From Annona cherimola (Eukaryota; Streptophyta; Magnoliopsida; Magnoliales; Annonaceae): a DNA stretch of 64,000 nucleotides. Both the position numbers and the translations under genes were made by a program. The notes beneath the pieces were generated by a model. It did not search any database. It was not told the DNA's origin and saw only the letters and a program-made list of their open reading frames with translations. Location: positions 10,196,765 through 10,260,764 of the forward strand of contig CM059977.1 in assembly GCA_030490835.1 (NCBI GenBank). The letters run 5' to 3'. Shown piece by piece: positions 34,490-44,127 of the stretch. Position 1 is the stretch's first letter. The number at the start of each line of letters is the position of its first letter.

Positions 34490-35390
34490 ATAGGCGAAAA
34501 ACACGTTTTGAAATTTGAAGCTTGTTGTTGCGTTTGGTTAACTTTCAAATTCAAGGTAGTTATAGGACTCATTCAATAAACATTCACGCTTTGTTTTTGT
34601 GGATTAAAATACACTGCAGTGATGCACCTGGCAGCCAGCTATTATGGGTCCCCTTTTTTAATTTTTTTAAAAATTTTATATGCCCCCAAGTGTATGTAGA
34701 TTATATACCTAATTTTATCATTTGTGAATTTTTAGTATTTTTTTTACAAAATTTCAGAAATAAAAACTGTCTTTTCATGGGATGAAGATAAAAATTTTAT
34801 TTTTGAAAATTTTGTAGAAAACACACAAAATCCGTAAATAATAAATTTGGAAATATAAACTACATATACCGGGGACCACATAATAAAACAAAATTATAAA
34901 CAATTGGAAAAGAGACCCATTGTATATCAAAATCCTTATTTTGAAGGGAGCTATAATAGTTAGCTTCATTTGATGATAAGAAAAACTACGTATGCTGGGG
35001 CTTACATAAAAAGAAAAAATAAAAACACTAGAAAAGGAGACCCATTGCATATCAAAATCCTTGTTTCGTAGTCAGCTTCTTGCAAACGGTAATAGGTTTG
35101 CTACATTTTTTACATATATTTATATATCAGGACATCCAAATATTATAATGAAGTACATGCCTACTCCCACATTATTGAGAAAAAATTTCCTAAACTCACA
35201 CCACCTGGGGAAATTATAAGAACCCCGCTACGGGAAAAAAAAATTATAAAAACCTTATTACCAGGGAACTGAACTGTAAAAAGCCAGTTATTATACCTGT
35301 TAGTGGGTGAGCGTCGAACCCATAACCTCTCGCTTGCAGGATCGAACCATGAGACTTTCTGGACTTATTAGATATAACAATGACACTGAG
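34490..35390. repeat. AT-rich repeat with an internal direct duplication
   Basis: Two direct copies at about 34857-34944 and 34983-35064. Each carries AACTAC(A/G)TAT, GGGG, then AAAAGAGACCCATTGTATAT or AAAAGGAGACCCATTGCATA, then CAAAATCCTT. A further segment near 35180-35280 (ACCACCTGGGGAAATTATAA) is similar to 50180-50245. No coding potential. Confidence 0.45.
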
Positions 35391-35891
35391 GGTCTATTTC
35401 GTAATAATCAAAAGTGCAAAATAGATTTATTATTTTGCGCATAATTTGTATGATTCTACATTTTAACTACCTAAATATTCTATTTTTAGAAGTATTGGCA
35501 TCTATGTCAACAAAAACTAAATTATTTTCATTCATGATTTAAAATTCTTTTTCCATGCTTACACTTTTTTCAAATCAATTTAATTCATGCCAATGCAAAT
35601 GGTTAGGATTAGGTTTACAAGTTAAATGAATTATGAACAAAAATACTTTCAAATTGTTGAGGATATCATGTTTATGTCTCTAAAGACATTTTTGTCAATT
35701 CATAACTAATTTAATTAAGAATTTAATGGCAACGATCATTATTGGTATGAATGAAATTAATTTGATAAAATATTAACATAGATGAAGATTTTTTAAATTC
35801 ATCGGTATGAATAAAAATAATTTAGTTTTTCATTAGCATGAATACTAATGCACTAATTTTTTATTATTATTATTATTATTATTATATTTAG
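35391..35891. other. AT-rich intergenic, no gene recognised
   Basis: No recognisable gene. An ATT trinucleotide run occurs at about 35861-35885. Confidence 0.5.
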
Positions 35892-36136
35892 ATTGTGTTT
35901 AACATTTGATAAAAAATTTGAGAAAAATTTTATTAAAAATAATATGATATGATAGAGGATAATAATGAGGTGTAAAAAAATAAAGTTAAAGTAGCTAGTA
36001 TATTCGTATGGGTAGTTGTGAAAAATGATTGAAAAGTAAGATAATTATATACAAAGATATAAAAAATAATTAAACAAAGGTTGTTTAGATAAAGCAAAGT
36101 TTTAAATTCATAATTTTTCATGATTGTCAAACATAC
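35892..36136 (+). repeat. Family A MITE, copy 5
   Basis: Starts ATTGTGTTTAACATTTGAT and ends GATTGTCAAACATACTT. It has the internal family strings AATAATATGATATGATAGAG and AAAATGATTGAAAAGTAAGA. Somewhat shortened. Confidence 0.65.
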
Positions 36137-36383
36137 TTTTGAATTATTTTTATATTTTACATATAAGCATTTTATTATTTTAACTTTATTATCTTTACTA
36201 ATAATCATTATTTCTTTCATATAGCATCATCTTCTTACTTTTTTTTTTAAAAAAAAAAAGAATTCTTATTGCCAATTTTTCCACACGTACTTTTTTTTTG
36301 ATAAATTTTTGGCATGTACTTTATGCCAAGACAATAGGGGTGGACAAGACAAGTATGTAGGTCTGGTTTTTTGAGTTGTGATG

Positions 36384-36640
36384 GACTGTGCTTCGGTGTA
36401 AAAACTTAATTTTTAATTTTTTAAAATTTTTTTTTATAAAACTGTTAATCAAGTGTTTTTAACATGTTTATCAATTTTCGTAATGTCACTAATTTTAAGA
36501 AATAAGAAATAAATATCTAAAAATCTTCAAAAATAGTAAAATTGATAAACATGTTAAATATACATAAATTAACAATTGTATAGAAAGTTTTCAAAAATAT
36601 TAAAAAATAGATAAATGCACCAGGTTGCACAACGCCCGTC
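36384..36640 (+). repeat. Family F fold-back element, copy 3
   Basis: Mirrored halves: AAAACTGTTAATCAAGTG with AACATGTTTATCAATTTTCG on the left, and AAAATAGTAAAATTGATAAA with AATTAACAATTGTATAG on the right. It is bounded by GTGCTTCGGTGTAAA and GCACCAGGTTGCAC. Confidence 0.6.
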
Positions 36641-36853
36641 GGTATTTCTAACTCAACGCCTAGTTTTATTGTTCTCTTTTCAAACTACTTGATTTTCTTC
36701 CGGAGAAGTGATCATGTGCCTAAGTATACTTGCAAATAACTCTATTTTTTAATATTTTCTAATAATTTATTATCTTTCTATTTATTTTAATCTTTACTCA
36801 ATTAATGAATGGCTTTTTCATCCAAAATTTCTTTTTAATGAATGACTTGTGAA

Positions 36854-38074
36854 TAGGGGTGTTAACGGATCGGATTGAACGGGATGGAGCCCAATCATAA
36901 TCCTAACTCATTTAATACATCTCAACCCTAATCTGTTTATTAATCCGTTTAAAAAACTTCAACCGTAATCCATTTACAACCCATTTAATAAACGGATTGT
37001 TAATAGGTTATGTTTATTATTAATTTTAATGCAAAAAACATTCAATAAAATTTGTAAAAATTAAATAAATCAAATAACTCAAAGTTAACATACCTAGGGG
37101 ACGATAGTCGAGTCAACAGGCGTGGCAACGGGAAGCGTTGTGCGCCTGTGCCAATGCCGCTGTGCGGGAAAGGAAATGAGAGATTAAGGCTTAAGGGTTG
37201 TGCGTAGCGTGCCTGTGCGGGATTTGAGGGGGTGGCGCTGGAGATCGATTGAAAAAACAACGCTCTAAATGGCGGAGAGAGGCGAAGGTGATGCCACTGG
37301 CTGCAAAGGCAAAAAGCCTTTGATCCTCGCTCCTTTGCAATTTCCTTCACTTCCAAATCTCTCCAGGCTCTACGCTCCTCTTCCCTGAGTTCCCTTTCTA
37401 ATCACTTGCGAGTTGCGAAGACACTGTAGAAGTGCAGAACGCGTGTGACGTACTGCTCCAAGCCTCCCGTTTCACGAGATCTGAAAATGGTTGGGTACTC
37501 AGCTACAGAACACCATACACGGCTGGGCCTGGGCGGAATAGGAGAGCCGCGAGCGAGAAGTGACTAAAAATTAAAAGGTGTTTTTTTCAGCCATGAAAAG
37601 TAGTGCGTTACTGAGACGAAAATTCAAATGGAGTTTTTTCGGAGATAAAAAATGGCGCATTAATTGCATAAGACACCAAAATCAGCGCTCGAAAATGACG
37701 TTTTTTTTTTCAAATGGCACTTGGGTTGGAAAGTTTTACTACAAGCAGCTAGTTTTATATATTCCCAAATGGACCCTAATTTACGGCCAAAATTTTTTTA
37801 CATATATATAATTATATATAATATATTATATCTTATAATAAATGGATTGTACGGGTTGCGAAGTCTTAACCCTAATCAGTTTATTTAATTAAATGGTTAA
37901 ACGAATTGGTGGATTGTAAACTATTTATTAAAAAATCTCAATCCAAATCCATTTATAAATAAATTTAACGGATGTATTATCAGATTTACCATTACCTTTA
38001 ACACCCTAGGTTTGGATTTATAAATAAATTCAACGGACGTATTGTCAGGTTTACCATTACCTTTAACACCCCTG
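36854..38074 (+). mobile_element. Non-autonomous hAT-type element with a GC-rich gene-like cargo
   Basis: Left end TAGGGGTGTTAACGGATCGG and right end CTTTAACACCCCTG are inverted. They are flanked by 8-bp near-identical sequences, CTTGTGAA (36846-36853) and CCTGTGAA (38075-38082), as expected for hAT. No transposase frame exists. The interior from about 37080 to 37560 is GC-richer and unlike the AT-rich termini. On its minus strand it contains a donor-like CCCCTAG|GTATGT (about 37099-37087), preceded by CT-rich leader-like text, as in the 5' part of a plant gene. The right terminus is duplicated: a 60-bp-class unit ending CCATTACCTTTAACACCC occurs twice (about 37940-38007 and 38013-38071). Family B relatives at 1171, 22197, 29372 and 62953 lack this cargo. 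Confidence 0.7.
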
Positions 38075-38082
38075 CCTGTGAA

Positions 38083-39340
38083 CCAGATCAAGCATGTTGG
38101 TTTCACGCACAATATAAAAAAAAAAAAAAAAAAAAAAAAATTAATGAGTGACGTGGACGCTGGACCTCCTCTCCGTCCGTCGTCACGTCATTTTCATTTC
38201 CGGATTTTCAGGAAACGAGAACGCTGTAAAAATCTCTGGGCAGATCGAACTCAGATATTAATGCCGCTGTTTTTGCGGAACGCTCGTTCAAGGCCAGTGG
38301 ATGGTGGAAGTATCTACTTTCCGAGGCTTAAAATCCAAACCGTTGAAGTCGTTCGATGCACCAAGCACCGCACGGTAGAGTAATCTCAACCATTCAATCA
38401 AGGGAAATGGGGCCCGTCAGATAAAAATTATCATCCACGCTTTCTTAACCTCCAAACAGTAGACTCACTATATCCGTCATGATGCAAGGGTTCATTTATA
38501 ATTATGGTCAGTAGAATTATTTATAATTTCTGAAACTAAATTAATATATTTATAATTATAATTTAATTATGTGAATATATTTGCAAATTATCATATTTTA
38601 TTTTTTTGACATTTATATGTAAGCTCGATCATAAATTTTCCACATGTGTAAAATTTTTCGGATGGTTTTAAATATTTTTTGAATTTTAAAAATAAAAAGG
38701 CTAAAAGATAAAGATCTTGCATACGCGTGAATGCAAAAAAATAATGGCTCCGCTGGAACATTGGATCCGTTTCGAAGCTAATCACTCTCAGTCGTTTTGC
38801 TACTGGCACATCAGAAAAAGATAGCTTTACTCGGACGCGACGATGGATCTGGACCCATGAGGCAGGGGGGCAAGAAAAAACAACTTGCGGCGGCGAAGCT
38901 TGGCCCAGAAGATGCCGACATCTCAAGAGCAACTCCTTCAAAAACTTATTTTTTTATTTTATTTAAAAAATCCAACTGCGCATATTATTTAAAATATAAT
39001 TTTGGCCGTTTAAAATAAAAATAATACAAATATCATCGTAAAAATTTAAAAATTATGACATAAGGTTATTAATGGTGTATACATTTTTAGATTATAAATA
39101 AGATTTATATGATCTGAAACGTTATATACATGTATTTGATTTAGATGAATCTAAAAAAAATCTTTTTATTTTTATAAAATATTGTGTACTAATTTTTATA
39201 TATTTTTTACTTATTTAAGATCACAATAACATCTGATTTTTCTAAAATTTTCATTATGAATGGTCAAAATAATATTTTAAATAATATATGTGATTGGATT
39301 TTTAAAAAATAAAAGAATAGTTTTTCTTTTTTTCAAGGAG
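38083..39340. other. Intergenic with moderately GC-rich patches; no gene
   Basis: Poly(A) at 38108-38131. 38140-38460 and 38750-38940 are less AT-rich and hold short unsupported frames. 38925-39345 may be a worn MITE, with ends AGAGCAACTCCTTCAAAAAC and TTTTTCAAGGAGTTTGCG. Confidence 0.4.
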
Positions 39341-40149
39341 TTTGCGTAAGATGGTGGTGGGAACCCGAAGCCGTTCTCGCCTTCTCGGTGCAGAATACAG
39401 ATTCGGCACCTACCACGGCAATTTTGACAGGGTCGTGATGGCTGGGCGGGCTGGGCTGGGAAAGCCCGTCAAATCGTACTCCGCTAACAAGTGTTGCTTC
39501 GTGCTCCTCAGTGATTAAGATTTAATAATATGTATATAACAACAATAAAAAAGTATGATTGTGATGGTAACACTGGAATACTTCCATTAGAAGCATATTT
39601 ATTTGTTATTCGTCTATAAATCATATTATTTCTTATGCTGCCGGTGTTAATTTTTTCTAACGATTAAGTACTTCCTATCATCACGTGCCGATAATTAAAT
39701 TAATCTACTCCAATGCATGAGCAAAAGAATGATTTCGCACCACCGAAACTTTTGATCTCTCATCCGCCGTAAAGTTTAAGTTAGATCCAATCCAATCACT
39801 ACGGTCGACAGTATATTCAGTTCTACCGCTAAAAATTATTTCAACTGAAAAACTAGTGGGCCTCGATATCATAAATATTATTTTCAAAAAAATAATTGTG
39901 GATTTTTTATTTGTTATAACCGTCCAAAATTTTCATGTGCCATTGTGATTTCTAATATCATGGAAATAAGTATGCAAAAAAAAAAAAATTTGAAATTTTA
40001 TTACAAAATTGGTATCACTGAGCGTAAATTTAAAATTCTGTACATGTAAAAGCTACCAAATTCCAATCATTGGTAAAAGCCTGCGACGGTGTGTTATTTT
40101 AATATTTTTGGGCCACGCATGCTTCCAGTCAAAATAAAAGAAAATGGGC
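39341..40149. other. Distal upstream region of the CHIL gene
   Basis: 39345-39490 is GC-richer, without a recognisable frame. A G-box CACGTG lies at 39682-39687, about 560 bp upstream of the proposed TATA box. The rest is AT-rich. Confidence 0.4.
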
Positions 40150-40250
40150 TGAGTCACAAGTTCCCTAACTACCACCAGGACAAGGGTAGTTGGCACCAGC
40201 ATCTACCTCTCCTTCATCTCTTTATTCCATTCCGTTCTACTACTATATAA
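40150..40250 (+). promoter_or_regulatory. Proximal promoter of the CHIL gene: GCN4-like site, two MYB sites, TATA box
   Basis: In order: TGAGTCA (40150-40156, bZIP/GCN4-like); AACTACC (40167-40173) and its inverse GGTAGTT (40185-40191), both matching the MYB recognition element A(A/C)C(A/T)A(A/C)C used by flavonoid R2R3-MYBs; and TATATAA (40244-40250). The inverted pair is 11 bp apart. This composition fits co-regulation with flavonoid structural genes (inference from motifs). Confidence 0.6.
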
Positions 40251-40274
40251 TATATATGCATCCGCCTCGTTAGC

Positions 40275-40362
40275 CCATCTTCCTCACAAAGTGCTCTCAT
40301 TTCTGGCAGCCGTTCTTCTCTGTCGTCGCCTTGTCAAGGGAGAAACAACAGCACATCCACCA
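40275..40362 (+). other. CHIL leader exon, carrying the A of the start codon
   Basis: Begins about 30 bp after the TATA box; the exact start is not known. It is C/T-rich, as plant leaders are, and ends ACATCCACCA at 40362, directly before a strong donor GTGAGT (40363-40368). Joined to the acceptor at 42732 it yields CCACCATGGGC, a full start context. Confidence 0.6.
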
Positions 40363-43300
40363 GTGAGTCCTCTTCTCTCTTACAATATCTCTTCGTTTTC
40401 ATTCCTCTTGTTTCGTGATTGTCTGAAAATGAACCTTTGAACATGCGCAAGTTCAAAGATAGCTTATCGGATCTTTGGGGTGTGCTTGTCTAAAGGGAAA
40501 TTATCCAGACAAAAATTACCGAATTGCAATTCCGTAAATTTCAATTTCGTCTGCTCCAACTTCTCAAGGGTAGGTGTGTCAGAGTCAGGTAGGCTGTACG
40601 AGCAGCCTTCGTGCCATACCTTGTTCGTCATCATGTCACCCCTTAGGATGATTAGGCAAACAGGGAAGAATAACTTCAGCAGAGGGGTAAATGAGAACAG
40701 TGTTTTTATCCAACTTCACACCCTACATACACTCGCACCCTGGCACAGTTGGAACCCAATCCTGTGCACCCGGGTGCATTCAAGCTCAATGCACCCAGGT
40801 GCACTGCACCTTTTTTTTTTTTTTTTTTTTTTTTGAAATTTTTTTTATACAATGGTTAATCTAGGTTTATTTAACATATGTATCAATTTTTACTATTTTT
40901 GGAGACTTTTAGATATATTTTTTTAGATTTTTTAAAATCAGTGGCATTTTCGGTAATTTAAAATTACGAAAAATGCTACTGATTTTAAAAAATCTAAAAA
41001 AAATATCTAAAAATCTCCAAAAATAGTAAAAATTGATACATATGTTAAATAAACCTATATTAACAGCTTCATGAAAAAAATTTCAAAAAAAAAAAAAAAA
41101 TAGGTGCAGTGCGCCCGGGTGCATTGAGGCTGAATGCACCCGGGTGCACTGGATTGGGTTCCGGCATAGTTGACGGCGACAACATTTATTTTTTTTTCAC
41201 GCTTTGGGTGTGTTCGAAAAATGATAAAACTTTTGATAAAAAGCTTTGAGATAATTCTTCTTATACTCATAATAAATGCACATAATTCCTTTTATACTCA
41301 CAATATTTCGTAAATTCTTTTTATACTCGTAACATTTCACCCTAAATTCCTCTTATACTCATGCCGTTAAAACCACCGTTATCTACCCCATTGAAAAAAA
41401 CGATTTTACCCATTTAAAATTTTTTAGTTGAGATAATTTAACTTTAACACGACTCAATTGATGGTAATAAATCATTAATACAATATATTAAATAACTTGA
41501 AAGTCATATTAAGGTTGATTTATTTTAATTAAAAATTTTAAAAGGGCAAAATCATCTTTTCAATATGATAGATAACGGTGGTTTTAACGGCATAGGTATG
41601 AGAGAAATTTAGGGTGAAATGTTATGGGTATACAAGAAATTTACGAAATGATGTGAGTATAAGAGGAATTATTTGCATTTGTTATGGGTATAAGAAGAAT
41701 TATTCCAAAAGTTTTTAGAGTGTGTTTGGAAGGTGATAAAATTTTTAAATGAAAACTTTTTGTAAAAGCTTTTGAATTTGAAGAAAATAATATGATTTGA
41801 TTAGGTAATAATTATAAATAAAGAGAATAAAATTAAAATAAACAGGTTAGTTGTTCAGGTAGTTATGTAAAAATGATTAAAAACTATGATAATTATATAG
41901 AAAATATATAAAATTAATTTAAAAATATAATAGTTATGCAGGGTAAAATGTTTTAGATTGAAATTTTTTTTATTACGTTAGATGTATATGTAGCTGTGTA
42001 GAAATTATTGAAAAGTATTGAAGTTGTATAAGAAAAAGTGAAGAATTAATTAAAAAAATACGGTAATTATATAGAGCGAAAATCTTAGATTGAAAAGTTT
42101 TAAATATTAACAGACACTCCTATTATTTTTCATACGTCTGAATGCAGGGGGGTTAAAGTTTGCACTTACCTCCCCATCTTTTTACTATATTATAATTTTA
42201 CTAATAATTATTGATTTTGCAAAAGTGTCTTATTTATTAACTTTGTTTACAGAAATACTTCTATTATTTAACTAAACTTGTGATCCACTTGGACGCAATC
42301 ACAATATGGAACGATACCCTTGATTATGTCTCACTTAATGATAAAGGAGTCAAGCCATCAAGCTTCACGACAGAGGCGTCTTTGAAACCAAGTATATAGG
42401 TGGAAGCAAAAAATTGCAAATTACAAAAACTGGAAATACGAATACAAATAGCCAAAAGAATGGTACGAGGAAATAAAGAAATTACAAAAGCACAAGACTT
42501 TTTGGTCAACAATTTCGAGGATTGTGATTACAATTATATAGATAATAATTGAAAATAGTTAAAATGTTACGTCAAATGTCAAATGCAAAAAATAACGTCT
42601 CAAGAACAAATGAAGTTTGCTAGTGGCCTGTGCAGTTAAAATATATATTCCAGTAAAATGGAGACTTTTGGAGTTTTCAATTTGATGGCGTTGGCTGCTT
42701 CTGTCTTATTTGTGAGGATTTGATTTCTGCAGTGGGCTCGGAGATTGTCACAGTCGACGAAATTCCTTTCCATCCACAAGTTACAACTACCAAGCCCTTG
42801 ACCCTTCTTGGTCACGGTAAGAAAAACATTTCCTCTTTGCAATGTTGTTGTCAATGGCTTGCATGTCCTCATACATGTTATTTATGAACTTGCTCCGGAC
42901 GATAATTTTAATAATTTCTTCTCCCTTTTGATTAAATTGCATCTAAAACCGTTTAACATCAACAATTTAGCCTACAAAGACCTATATATGGATCTAAATG
43001 CAATCGATTTTAAGACTTCCACAATCATCAAGCTAGCACTTTCATTCCATTGGAACAGTGAAAATTTTGGATGTGTTATCAGTAGCCCAAAAGTTGAAAA
43101 AATGTGTTACATTGCTGATGTATATGTTTGTGCATGCAGGTATAACGGACATTGAGATTCATTTCCTCCAAATAAAGTTCACTGCCATTGGTGTCTATTT
43201 GGAGCCAGAAATTGTTGGGCATTTGCAGCAATGGAAGGGGAAAAAAGGAAATGAACTTGCAGAAAATGATGAATTCTTTGAGGCTCTTCTTTCTGGTAAA

Positions 43301-44127
43301 AGAAATCTCAAAAACAACAATCATTACAGTCCCAAACCATGACCAATCAGTCAAGTTTCTTAAAAGATTTTGCATTTCATGGAATTTAATGAAACAAAGT
43401 GGATCTGTTCGCTTGAACATATGACTAGAGTGCACTTTTGGCATGTGAGAAAAAGCAAAGCAATTGTGTGGATCTGGTTTGAAATAAAAACGACTTTGTG
43501 AACCAAATTAAATTGCTCCAAACTGATTTGTACGAGCATTTGATCATTTTTTAAATGGGATTGGTAGAAGCCTAAGATACAAAACTTACAAATTTCGAGG
43601 CAATCCATTTTGTAATTTGTTCATCTGTGGCCTTGGTTTGTTCTTCTCTTTGGTCAGCTCCTGTGGAGAAATTTATCAGAGTTGTGGTCATAAAAGAGAT
43701 AAAAGGCTCCCAATATGGTGTTCAGCTGGAAAGTGCTGTAAGGGATCGATTGGCAGCAGATGACAAGTACGAGGAGGAGGAAGAGGAAGCACTTGAGAAA
43801 GTGGTCGAGTTCTTTCAATCCAAGTACTTCAAGAAGCATTCTGTCATCACATACCACTTCCCGGCTACATCCAAGACGGCCGAGGCAAGGAACATATACT
43901 ACTAACAGATTAGCTTCTGCATAAATTTTTTATTTTTTTTCCTAATATCCAAACATTGGGCGCAGATTGGATTTGTGACTGAAGGGAAAGAGGAAGTGAA
44001 ACTCAAAGTTGAGAATGCGAATGTGGTGGAAATGATCCAAAAGTGGTACTTGGGTGGGACACGGGGGGTATCAGCAACAACCATCTCCTCCCTGGCGGAT
44101 AGTCTGAGTGCATTGTTATCTAAATAA
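40362..44127 (+). CDS. CHIL: Type IV chalcone isomerase-like protein (CHIL), 209 aa
   Basis: Coding pieces: the A at 40362, then 42733-42816, 43140-43295, 43658-43884 and 43966-44127 (TAA at 44125-44127). Together they give 209 residues, the normal CHIL length. The protein starts [13 protein letters not shown] and carries [10 protein letters not shown] (41-50), a Glu-rich stretch (115-125), [12 protein letters not shown] and a C-terminal RGVSATT. CHIL proteins do not isomerise chalcones; they bind chalcone synthase and improve flavonoid output. Accordingly, of the catalytic residues of true CHI, Tyr106 is kept (Y100) but Arg36, Lys109 and Asn113 positions are T31, Q103 and A107. Introns are 2370, 323, 362 and 81 nt; the last has a GC donor (GAG|GCAAGG). 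No in-frame ATG lies between the stop at 42654-42656 and exon 2, which begins TGGGCTCGG. A split ATG is therefore the best model. Confidence 0.88.
40742..41171 (+). mobile_element. Family F fold-back element copy 4, with 9-bp target duplications, in CHIL intron 1
   Basis: Element 40751-41162 (412 bp) begins GGAACCCAATCC and ends GGATTGGGTTCC, a perfect 12-bp inversion. It is flanked by GGCACAGTT (40742-40750) and GGCATAGTT (41163-41171), a 9-bp duplication with one change. Nearly the whole element folds back: TTAATCTAGGTTTATTTAAC pairs with GTTAAATAAACCTATATTAA, and GATTTTTTAAAATCAGTGGC pairs with a GCTACTGATTTTAAAAAATC arm around a centre near 40956. Poly(T) and poly(A) runs lie near the ends. 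Nine-base duplications with long inverted repeats point to a Mutator-type element. Confidence 0.75.
41208..42121 (+). repeat. Composite of family A fragments interrupted by a family E MITE, in CHIL intron 1
   Basis: A family A left end (GGGTGTGTTCGAAAAATGAT) lies at 41213-41249. The family E element follows at 41250-41705, then a second A left end (GAGTGTGTTTGGAAGGTGAT) at about 41719 running to about 41975. A third fragment (right-half text) ends CAGACACTCC at 42121. The E element has clean inverted ends, ATAATTCTTCTTATACTCAT and ATGGGTATAAGAAGAATTAT, and mirrored interior segments (GCCGTTAAAACCACC and GGTGGTTTTAACGGC). Confidence 0.65.

Noticed and set aside
42652..42732. Short alternative intron for CHIL (donor CCA|GTAAAATGG at 42653) that would also complete the ATG
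   Set aside because: Possible, but the donor is weaker and lacks a promoter-like context. The CCACCA|GTGAGT donor at 40362 has a TATA box, leader and MYB sites. Kept as the main alternative to test.
42636..42872. Minus-strand frame across CHIL exon 2
   Set aside because: It is the shadow of the CHIL exon, which has clear family identity on the plus strand.
43885..43905. CHIL ending by read-through into TAA after ETARNIYY
   Set aside because: This would truncate the protein by about 50 residues and discard a downstream segment that is clearly CHIL-like; GC-AG splicing fits better.
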